7,139 bases of DNA from Desulfobacterales bacterium (GTDB taxonomy: Bacteria; Desulfobacterota; Desulfobacteria; Desulfobacterales; UBA2174_A). Location of the stretch: positions 1-7,139 of the forward strand of contig JALOPD010000179.1 in assembly GCA_025454075.1 (NCBI GenBank), in the 5' to 3' direction. This document shows positions 1-4,878 of this stretch, piece by piece. Below the pieces are notes generated by a model. That model saw only the letters and a list, made by a program, of their open reading frames with translations. It did not search any database and was not told where the DNA came from. The first letter of the stretch is position 1; every line of letters begins with the position of its first letter. Position numbers and translations under genes: made by a program.

Positions 1-1343
1 AGGATCTTGCCGCGCAGCGGCAGCACGGCCTGGGTGTTCTTGTCGCGCGCCTGCTTGGCCGAGCCCCCGGCCGAGTCGCCCTCCACCAGGAAGAGCTCGC
101 TCTCCTCCGGGTCCTGGGAGATGCAGTCCGTGAGCTTTCCGGGCAGCGCCGGCCCCACGCCCACCTTGCGCCGCACCACCTTGGCGGCTTCCTTCAGCCG
201 CCGGCGGGCGTTCTCGATGGCCATCTCGCAGAGCTTCTGCGCAGCCTCCGGGTTCTGGTTGAGCCAGTGCGAAAAGGCGTCCTGCACGACGCTGGCGATG
301 AAGGCCGTGCACTCCCGGGAGGAAAGCCGCTCCTTGGTCTGCCCGGAGAACTGCAGGTCCGCCAGCTTGGCCGACAGGATGTAGCTGCAGCGCTCCCAGA
401 CGTCTTCGGGGGTCAGCTTGACGCCGCGCGGAATGAAGCCGCGGAATTCGCCGAAATCGCGCAGCGCCGCCAGCAGCCCCGACCGGAACCCCACCACGTG
501 GGTGCCGCCCTGGGGGGTGGGGATCAGGTTCGCGAAGCTCTCGGCAATGCCGTCGCCGCCGTCCGGAAGCCAGATGACCGCCCAGCTGACCGATTCCTCC
601 TGCCCATCGACCTGGCCGACGAAGGGCTCCTCCGGGATGCGCTCGAAATTCTGAACGCTTTCAGCCAGATAATCTTTCAGACCGTCCTCGTAGTACCAGC
701 TGTCGCTCTGGCCGGAGGCCTCGTCCAGGAACGCGACCGTCAGCCGGGGGCACAGAACCGCCTTGGCCCGCAGAGTGTGCCGCAGCCGGCTGACCGAAAT
801 CTTCAGGGTTTCGAAATACTGCGCGTCCGGCCAGAAACGGATCGTGGTGCCGGTCTCGGACTTCCTGGTCTTGCCGACGGCCTTGAGATCGGCGGTTTTC
901 TGGCCGGCCTTGTAACTCATCCGGTACAGTTGTCCGTTGCGGCGGATCTCGACGTCGAGGCGGGTGGACAGCGCATTGACCACCGACACCCCGACCCCGT
1001 GCAGACCTCCCGAAAACTGGTAGTTCTTGTGACCGAATTTCGCCCCGGCATGCAGGCGGGTCATGATCACCTCGACCCCGGACACTTTCTCCTCCGGATG
1101 CTGGTCGACGGGCATGCCCCGGCCGTTGTCGACGACCTGCAGCGAGCCGTCCTTGAACAGCGTGACATCGATCCGGTCGCCGAATCCGGCGATGGCCTCG
1201 TCCACGGCGTTGTCGATGACCTCGTGAGCCAGATGGTTCGGCCGGGTGGTGTCCGTGTACATGCCCGGCCGCCGTTTGACCGGGTCGAGGCCCCGCAGCA
1301 CCTCCAGGTCGGCGGCATTGTAGTGATTCGAGTGGTTTTTCAT
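1..1343 (-). CDS. parE: DNA topoisomerase IV subunit B (ParE), N-terminal 447 residues; C-terminus beyond the left edge
   Basis: This is the ATPase subunit of topoisomerase IV, which with ParC decatenates daughter chromosomes using ATP. The frame is open without a stop from the ATG at 1343 to the window edge. Visible in order: the ParE-type segment RPGMYTDTTRPNH (residues 25-37), where GyrB instead has an MYIGDT-type sequence; the GHKL N-box with E41 and N45; DNGRGMP at 72-78; the ATP-lid GGLHGVG at 112-118; the QTK loop with K337; and the TOPRIM start EGDSAGGSAKQARD from E421. Family length is about 630 residues, so roughly 180 residues, including the TOPRIM DxD, lie outside. The start is the first ATG after an in-frame TGA at 1362-1364. 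The Shine-Dalgarno is poor: GAGGG lies only 1 nt from the ATG, or AGG 8 nt away. There is no frameshift. ParE rather than GyrB is a confident call. Confidence 0.96.
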   Translation of the reverse strand, partial: MKNHSNHYNAADLEVLRGLDPVKRRPGMYTDTTRPNHLAHEVIDNAVDEAIAGFGDRIDVTLFKDGSLQVVDNGRGMPVDQHPEEKVSGVEVIMTRLHAGAKFGHKNYQFSGGLHGVGVSVVNALSTRLDVEIRRNGQLYRMSYKAGQKTADLKAVGKTRKSETGTTIRFWPDAQYFETLKISVSRLRHTLRAKAVLCPRLTVAFLDEASGQSDSWYYEDGLKDYLAESVQNFERIPEEPFVGQVDGQEESVSWAVIWLPDGGDGIAESFANLIPTPQGGTHVVGFRSGLLAALRDFGEFRGFIPRGVKLTPEDVWERCSYILSAKLADLQFSGQTKERLSSRECTAFIASVVQDAFSHWLNQNPEAAQKLCEMAIENARRRLKEAAKVVRRKVGVGPALPGKLTDCISQDPEESELFLVEGDSAGGSAKQARDKNTQAVLPLRGKI

Positions 1344-1363
1344 TCCCTCAGCCTGAATGGATC

Positions 1364-1391
1364 AACATATTGAGATATTGAACCGAGTCGA
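1364..1391 (-). promoter_or_regulatory. Weak sigma70-like promoter candidate for parE
   Basis: On the minus strand TCGACT (1386-1391, 4 of 6 to TTGACA) and TATGTT (1364-1369, 4 of 6 to TATAAT) are separated by 16 nt. The -10 box lies about 20 nt upstream of the parE ATG. Both boxes are mediocre, and parE could instead be read from the cysteine-rich gene upstream. Confidence 0.25.
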
Positions 1392-1497
1392 GCGTACTAA
1401 TAGTGGGTCAGTCTATCAGGATTTCGTTGTAAAGGCCAGTCAGGGAGAAACCGCCGGTGGGCTCGAATACGGATTCAATGAGACGCCGAACTGCGGG

Positions 1498-1535
1498 CCG
1501 GACGGGCGCGGCCGGCGGCATCGGCCGCCGTCCGG
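1498..1535 (-). terminator. Strong GC hairpin just after the cysteine-rich gene; possible terminator without a U-tract
   Basis: CCGGACGG (1498-1505) pairs perfectly with CCGTCCGG (1528-1535). Nested inside is a competing perfect 6-bp hairpin, GGCGGC (1514-1519) with GCCGCC (1524-1529) and a 4-nt loop. It begins 7 nt past the stop codon of the cysteine-rich gene. On the minus strand no T-run follows, so it may slow polymerase or protect the mRNA 3' end rather than act as a classical intrinsic terminator. On the plus strand TTTTT follows at 1546-1550, but no plus-strand gene leads into it. Confidence 0.4.
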
Positions 1536-1541
1536 TCCGTC

Positions 1542-1823
1542 TCAGTTTTTCGACTGCATCCTGTTCTTCATTTCCTGCTGGGCGTCCGCACTGTCGCAGT
1601 GCCCGTCCAGGGCAACACAGTAGTGCATACAGCGGCCGCCGCCTGAAGACGGCTTGAAGAACCGGCAACTCCTTTGATTCATTATCAAAGGGCCGGCACC
1701 GCATTTGGACATGAATCCGAGGATGCAGCAGTTGGCTCTGCCGCGGGCGGGGTCCGTAGTATCAGTGCAGGTATCAGTGCAATCGACATGCGCGCATGTG
1801 GCGCAATGCTCATGGTTGTTCAT
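1542..1823 (-). CDS. Small cysteine-rich hypothetical protein (93 aa)
   Basis: I do not recognise the family. The 93-residue product has 11 cysteines, at positions 7, 10, 15, 19, 32, 33, 41, 53, 65, 69 and 76, plus histidines at 4, 6, 12, 67 and 75. Spacings include CxxC (7-10), CxxxC (15-19, 65-69) and a CC pair, which suggests binding of zinc or an iron-sulfur cluster (inference). There is no signal peptide or membrane segment, so it is probably cytoplasmic. The frame is open as far as a TTG at 1883, but the ATG at 1823 is chosen because the cysteine pattern begins right after it. No good Shine-Dalgarno precedes it. A TATAAC box at 1833-1838 ends 9 nt before the ATG, which would allow a nearly leaderless message. 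Residues 15-22 are a CTDT-CTDT duplication. It lies upstream of parE on the same strand, but a strong hairpin separates the two. Confidence 0.6.
   Translation of the reverse strand: MNNHEHCATCAHVDCTDTCTDTTDPARGRANCCILGFMSKCGAGPLIMNQRSCRFFKPSSGGGRCMHYCVALDGHCDSADAQQEMKNRMQSKN
1759..1782. repeat. 12-bp tandem duplication inside the cysteine-rich gene
   Basis: GTATCAGTGCAG (1759-1770) is followed directly by GTATCAGTGCAA (1771-1782), 11 of 12 bases identical. It is in frame and encodes the repeated tetrapeptide CTDT (residues 15-22 of the minus-strand protein). It looks like a slippage duplication that added one cysteine. Confidence 0.8.
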
Positions 1824-1983
1824 GATGCCAACGTTATATGAAATCGGCGCGGCCGGCGGTCGCTCAGCAGCGCAGATAGTCAAGCATTCAGGTCGGATGA
1901 ACTCGCAAACCGCCTGGAATGCGGTGTTCTGTATTCCTGAGCGGCCTGTTTTATAAATACCATCGCGAATGAAAACAATCGGT

Positions 1984-2072
1984 CACCCCCACCCTGCTTC
2001 CCCCGTCTAGCGGGAGGAGAATCTGATATGGATCCCCCTCCCCATTTCGGGGAGGGAGGCCGGGTGGGGGTG
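1984..2072. repeat. Palindromic intergenic repeat, cloverleaf-like (REP/MITE-like)
   Basis: Perfect 11-bp terminal inverted repeats, CACCCCCACCC (1984-1994) and GGGTGGGGGTG (2062-2072), enclose two smaller hairpins. These are CCCG/CGGG around TCTAG (2002-2014) and CCCTCCCC/GGGGAGGG around ATTTC (2036-2056). The three-stem layout and the C-rich to G-rich asymmetry resemble dispersed intergenic repeats found in many copies in some proteobacterial genomes. Copy number cannot be judged from one window. No transposase is present. Confidence 0.65.
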
Positions 2073-2128
2073 TTCGCGCGGCACCATTCGGGGTGGTATT
2101 TAGGGAAAGCGCTATTTGGAAACCGGCC

Positions 2129-2158
2129 GACGGGTGCCCGGCGGGCCATGCGCCCGTC
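2129..2158 (-). terminator. 9-bp hairpin downstream of the DinB-like gene
   Basis: GACGGGTGC (2129-2137) pairs with GCGCCCGTC (2150-2158), including one G-T pair, around a 12-nt GC-rich loop that can form its own short stem. It lies about 115 nt past the DinB-like stop. No T-run follows on either strand, so a terminator role is only possible, not shown. Confidence 0.25.
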
Positions 2159-2164
2159 CAGCTC

Positions 2165-2230
2165 TTGATCAGCCCTTACTTTTCAAAATAATTGCGCCAG
2201 CAGGCCCTGTCAAAAAGGAGGGTAGCCATG
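2165..2230 (+). promoter_or_regulatory. Plus-strand promoter-like boxes with a strong ribosome binding site and ATG, facing into the DinB-like gene
   Basis: TTGATC (2165-2170) and AATAAT (2187-2192, 5 of 6 to TATAAT) are 16 nt apart. AGGAGG (2216-2221) stands 6 nt before an ATG at 2228. The frame from that ATG stays open to 2674 but runs antisense through the DinB-like gene, and its arginine- and glycine-rich composition looks like a GC-rich shadow. The start signals are better than those of several real genes here. They could be the remnant of a lost gene, a short peptide leader, or chance. Confidence 0.3.
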
Positions 2231-2272
2231 CGACGATTACCGTGCCGGCCGGGGAAAACCGCCCGAATCAGA

Positions 2273-2752
2273 TCAAGACCCCGCGGCGGCCTGCATGCTC
2301 GCGAAATGCTCACCCCCCGACGCGAGGATCACCGCCTCGATCAGCTGCTGCGCGGTCATCTTGCCGCCGGCCAGGGCGAGGTATCCGGTTCGGTCCAGCT
2401 CGGCGTCGGAAAGCCCGGCCGCGAAGTCGGCGAGGGCCGCGCCGTTGGCGCGCAGCAGGCCCAGCACCTCTTCGCGTGTGCACGCGGCATGCTGGCGAGC
2501 GTGCGTGTTGGCCATTTCGACGAGCTGATCCATCGTGAACTCCGGCAGTTTTTCGCCCTTTACGATCATGCGGGCCAGATCGACCGCCTCGAAATGCCCG
2601 CAGGCGATATGCCGGGCGGTCACGCCCACCGGCCACTCCTCTTTTTGGCAGGTTTTCTTCCAGTTTTGCTCTGAACAGCCTTCGACGAAGGCGATGATTT
2701 CCGCGTTGAACGCCCGCAGGCGTTCGGCCAGTTGTTTCGCTCTCGCGCTCAT
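2273..2752 (-). CDS. DinB/YfiT-like superfamily protein (159 aa)
   Basis: A predicted cytoplasmic four-helix-bundle protein of the DinB-like fold, a family of putative metal- and thiol-dependent enzymes whose members are mostly uncharacterised. The length fits. The conserved first-half pattern is visible: an N-terminal amphipathic helix, then W40-P41 followed by ARHIACGHFEA with H48 and H53, and a C-terminal helix ending GGEHFASM with H149. The usual C-terminal HxxxH pair is incomplete: the place of the first His is S145, so the three-histidine metal site may be altered or use H53, H84 or H88. The ATG at 2752 is chosen over an upstream TTG at 2785 because GGAGG sits 5 nt before it. It has its own promoter (2792-2820), overlapped by a palindrome. 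It is not the DNA polymerase IV also called DinB. Its substrate is unknown. Confidence 0.75.
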   Translation of the reverse strand: MSARAKQLAERLRAFNAEIIAFVEGCSEQNWKKTCQKEEWPVGVTARHIACGHFEAVDLARMIVKGEKLPEFTMDQLVEMANTHARQHAACTREEVLGLLRANGAALADFAAGLSDAELDRTGYLALAGGKMTAQQLIEAVILASGGEHFASMQAAAGS

Positions 2753-2757
2753 ATGGG

Positions 2758-2762
2758 CCTCC
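2758..2762 (-). promoter_or_regulatory. Ribosome binding site that fixes the DinB-like start
   Basis: GGAGG on the minus strand lies 5 nt upstream of the ATG at 2752. The alternative TTG start at 2785 lies next to the predicted transcription start and has no such site. Confidence 0.75.
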
Positions 2763-2777
2763 CGTTTTGATTTGGCG

Positions 2778-2794
2778 AATCCCAACTTGGGATT
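2778..2794. promoter_or_regulatory. Perfect 17-bp palindrome over the DinB-like promoter: candidate operator
   Basis: AATCCCAA-C-TTGGGATT has two 8-bp arms that match perfectly. It covers the expected transcription start and shares three bases with the -10 box (2792-2797). This is where a dimeric repressor would block initiation. No regulator gene in the window is an obvious partner. The short 1-nt centre makes an RNA hairpin unlikely. Confidence 0.55.
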
Positions 2795-2820
2795 ATAAGC
2801 ATCTTCCAGTTTTGTGTAAT
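2792..2820 (-). promoter_or_regulatory. Sigma70-type promoter of the DinB-like gene
   Basis: On the minus strand a perfect TATAAT (2792-2797) and ATTACA (2815-2820, 4 of 6 to TTGACA) are separated by exactly 17 nt. Initiation would fall near 2784, giving a leader of about 32 nt to the ATG at 2752. It lies in the 38-nt spacer after the DUF4276 stop region, so the DinB-like gene need not depend on the module upstream. Confidence 0.65.
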
Positions 2821-2857
2821 TTCATCCCCATGATCAGCAGCGCCCAAGAAGCCTCGT

Positions 2858-3487
2858 TCAGCTGAATGGGTGGTTCCCTTTTAACAATGAAGCCCGTCTA
2901 ATAAGGTTTTGGATATCTCGAAAGCACTTGTCAAACGAACCAGCACATCGAGCTAAATCCATGTCAAATTCTGCGGTTAATGCCGGCTGGTCGGTGGTTT
3001 CGGAATAGACCCGCTCTGAGATCATTTTTTTGCTAAGCCACTCTTTAGCCCCTCGAATGTTTTCCGGGTCTTTCGGGGGTTGAAGGTCCCAGGGAAGACC
3101 GCGCTTCCCACGCAGGGATTCGGCCGCAGCTAAAAACCAGGCTTCAAATTCCTGTTTTGCAAGAACCACCGCAATTGGCAAATCCTTATGCACCGATAAA
3201 GCACGCTCCAGCAATTTGGGGCCGTCTTGGGCGGGGCAGCATTCCGCCCAATCACAATCTATTAGAACAAGTATTCCGCCTCTGCCTCCAATCTTGCGTG
3301 CAGCAAAATTCACAGTCCTTTCAATCTCACCTGCTTTGAGTAGTCTATTGGCTGGTACTCGCAAGGGTGGTAATACGCTCACAATAAAATCCGTTTTGAT
3401 GAGTTGTGCAATTCTTCGAATGAGAATCGGCACAGCTTCGACTTCGCCGTGACCTTCGACAATAGCGGCAATCTTTATTATTGGCAT
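2858..3487 (-). CDS. DUF4276 family protein, TOPRIM-like putative nuclease partner of the ATPase (209 aa)
   Basis: DUF4276 proteins carry a TOPRIM-like fold, as in OLD-family nucleases, primases and topoisomerases, and are usually found beside AAA ATPases. The TOPRIM signature is visible: strand 1 IAAIVEGHGE with E11 and E15, then ILVLIDCDW (72-80) with the acidic pair D77 and D79, and KQEFEAWFLA (111-120) with E113 and E115. Later family-like text is RGAKEWL (145-151) and the motif around TDQPALTAEFD (165-175). There is no signal peptide or membrane helix. The ATG overlaps the end of the ATPase gene by 10 nt and has no clear Shine-Dalgarno, so translation is probably coupled. The likely role is the metal-dependent nuclease effector of a two-protein defence system. 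The fold and acidic residues are observed or family knowledge; the activity is inference. The composition is AT-richer than the flanks. Confidence 0.85.
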   Translation of the reverse strand: MPIIKIAAIVEGHGEVEAVPILIRRIAQLIKTDFIVSVLPPLRVPANRLLKAGEIERTVNFAARKIGGRGGILVLIDCDWAECCPAQDGPKLLERALSVHKDLPIAVVLAKQEFEAWFLAAAESLRGKRGLPWDLQPPKDPENIRGAKEWLSKKMISERVYSETTDQPALTAEFDMDLARCAGSFDKCFRDIQNLIRRASLLKGNHPFS

Positions 3488-4704
3488 GGAATAAAATCTG
3501 CAAAAAGGTCAAGCTGTTTTGGACCGATTTCGCTTATGGCTGAATCGTCTGGCTCAATCTGATTCAAACGCAATAGTTCCCCGGCAGTATATAGCCGTTC
3601 TCTGATCGCAGATCGCCCCGCTTCATCGAGGGGCCCAAGTTTTGTCTCGCCGCTCCGGTTCACGACCGCCAGAATGCTCGAATCCGGTAAATTCTTATCG
3701 TCCACAAGTTCTGGACTATGACTGGTAACTGCCACCTGGGTAACTCTTGACGCTGCCAGTAATGCATCGAGGAGTACACCCGCCGCACCTGGATGGACGG
3801 CCATCTCCGGTTCCTCGATTCCCACGAACAAAACAGCTTTGGCCGCCGTTCGAGATGATTGGAAAAGCGCGGTTAAAACGCCTAGCGCCCGTAATGTTCC
3901 ATCAGACATATTCTCCGCCATGAACCGCCAGGCTTCTTTATTATTTCCGACAAGTTGGCGAAATTCCAAGGTCTCTTTTTTTCCGGCATGCTTAACGGTC
4001 ACATCCTTTATCCCCGGGACCACTTTAGATAGAAATTCGATAACACGCGCATGCGTTCCTTTGCTTTCCTTTTCCATGGAACTCAAAACGCTGGACAAAT
4101 TGCTGCCATCGCGCTTAAGCACTTCGCCCGGGTCAGGCTGTTGAAGCTCTCGTATCTCATCTGGGTTTAAATTATAGAAACCCATGCGTGACAGCGCGTC
4201 GTATAGCGGCCGAAATTCAGGCAGACCCGATGCTGCCACCAGATACAGACGGTCAGTGGAAGCCGGAGGGCCGACTCCGAAGCTGGATTCCTTAAGCTTG
4301 CCCGCCTCAATCCGGTAAAAGCTGTCATTCTCCAAAAGAGAATTGTTCGAAACCCGGCAGTCTTCCCTTTGGATCTCGAACCCCCTCCTCTCCTTTGAAC
4401 CAACCCGAAATGCATAGATGCCTTGAGTGTTATTTGGCAGTCGCCATTCAATCCGAATGCCGAAATGGGTGGGGTGGCCGGAGGATCTTCGTCTGACTTC
4501 ATTGATCCCGCCTCTCTCCCGCAAGGCGTGTTCAAGAGATGTATTCAGAGACTCAGCTACCAATCGAAGTGCATCGAGAAAATTGCTTTTACCGGCCCCA
4601 TTCTGACCTACCAGGAATGTCAGCGCACCAAGGGAAACAGAGCACTCCTTTATGCTTTTATAGTTGTTCAGGACCACTCTTCGCAGAAATACTGGATTAG
4701 CCAT
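3478..4704 (-). CDS. AAA family ATPase, SMC/OLD-like, partner of the DUF4276 protein (408 aa)
   Basis: A cytoplasmic P-loop ATPase of the ABC/SMC-related group (OLD, RecF and AAA_15/AAA_21 type). In order: the N-terminal strand pattern LRRVVLNNYKSI (7-18); Walker A GQNGAGKSN (33-41); an insertion domain of about 200 residues, without an obvious coiled coil; the signature-like MSDGTLR (266-272); Walker B VLFVGIEEPE (291-300), where E297-E298 supply the acidic residues; the H-loop-like TSHSPEL (327-333); and LYTAGELLRLNQIEPD near the C-terminus (371-386). No TOPRIM domain is fused, unlike OLD or GajA; that part is supplied by the next gene. The ATG at 4704 is chosen over a GTG at 4710 because AGGTGG lies 6 nt before it. 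It is the first gene of the pair and overlaps DUF4276 by 10 nt. The likely role is nucleotide-dependent sensing and scaffold for the nuclease partner (inference). Confidence 0.88.
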   Translation of the reverse strand: MANPVFLRRVVLNNYKSIKECSVSLGALTFLVGQNGAGKSNFLDALRLVAESLNTSLEHALRERGGINEVRRRSSGHPTHFGIRIEWRLPNNTQGIYAFRVGSKERRGFEIQREDCRVSNNSLLENDSFYRIEAGKLKESSFGVGPPASTDRLYLVAASGLPEFRPLYDALSRMGFYNLNPDEIRELQQPDPGEVLKRDGSNLSSVLSSMEKESKGTHARVIEFLSKVVPGIKDVTVKHAGKKETLEFRQLVGNNKEAWRFMAENMSDGTLRALGVLTALFQSSRTAAKAVLFVGIEEPEMAVHPGAAGVLLDALLAASRVTQVAVTSHSPELVDDKNLPDSSILAVVNRSGETKLGPLDEAGRSAIRERLYTAGELLRLNQIEPDDSAISEIGPKQLDLFADFIPCQ

Positions 4705-4710
4705 GGCCAC

Positions 4711-4733
4711 CCACCTATTATTCTCATTATTCT
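4711..4733 (-). promoter_or_regulatory. Ribosome binding site and 8-bp direct repeat before the ATPase
   Basis: AGGTGG (4711-4716 on the minus strand) decides for the ATG at 4704. Directly upstream, AGAATAAT occurs twice (4726-4733 and 4717-4724) with one base between. The repeat may keep the ribosome site unpaired or bind a regulator; no function is shown. I found no convincing -35/-10 pair in the 174-nt gap, although it is AT-rich. Confidence 0.5.
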
Positions 4734-4835
4734 GGAAGGGTTACATATACGCCCGGGTTGATCGCAGAATCGGAATTCTCAAAGATTATCCGCTCTTTTG
4801 ATTTCGATTAGTTCTTTCTTACCAACATATCAAGG

Positions 4836-4856
4836 AAAACTGTCGAATATGGACAG
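4836..4856 (-). terminator. Weak intrinsic terminator candidate after the gluconokinase gene
   Basis: On the minus strand CTGTC (4852-4856) and GACAG (4840-4844) form a 5-bp stem with a 7-nt loop, followed at once by TTTT (4836-4839). It lies about 22 nt past the kinase stop codon, a sensible place to end the sugar-acid operon before the ATPase gene. The stem is short, so termination would be partial at best. Confidence 0.35.
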
Positions 4857-4878
4857 AACGATTATCGACGTGTCGCTT

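Larger units (their letters stand above)
1824..2272. other. Non-coding stretch between the cysteine-rich gene and the DinB-like gene
   Basis: No convincing coding region is seen in these 449 bases. Reading frames through it are short and have arbitrary composition. It holds a palindromic repeat (1984-2072), a 9-bp hairpin (2129-2158) and a plus-strand promoter-like plus Shine-Dalgarno plus ATG arrangement (2165-2230). The part nearest the cysteine-rich gene should carry that gene's promoter, but only a TATAAC box (1833-1838) stands out. Confidence 0.6.

Noticed and set aside
1..1343. Gyrase subunit B instead of ParE
   Set aside because: The MYTDTTRPNH segment and the KQARD text after EGDSAGGSA are of the ParE type, and GyrB's MYIGDT-type sequence is absent.
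267..1373. Long plus-strand open frame of 368 codons opposite parE
   Set aside because: It mirrors a continuous ParE frame with all family motifs; GC-rich coding DNA commonly leaves an open antisense frame.
1408..1704. Minus-strand frame of 98 codons overlapping the cysteine-rich gene
   Set aside because: Arginine-rich, without motifs, and overlapping a better candidate in another frame; it would also read through the strong hairpin.
1880..2149. Minus-strand frame of 89 codons across the palindromic repeat
   Set aside because: Most of it is translation of the inverted repeat, and the protein shows no recognisable feature.
2753..2785. TTG start that would extend the DinB-like protein by 11 residues
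   Set aside because: It has no ribosome site and lies at the predicted transcription start, inside the palindrome; the ATG at 2752 has GGAGG 5 nt upstream.
2858..4704. Naming the pair PARIS or Gabija
   Set aside because: PARIS uses a DUF4435 TOPRIM protein, and Gabija fuses ATPase and TOPRIM with a separate helicase. Here the TOPRIM-like protein is separate and of the DUF4276 type, so only the analogy is kept.
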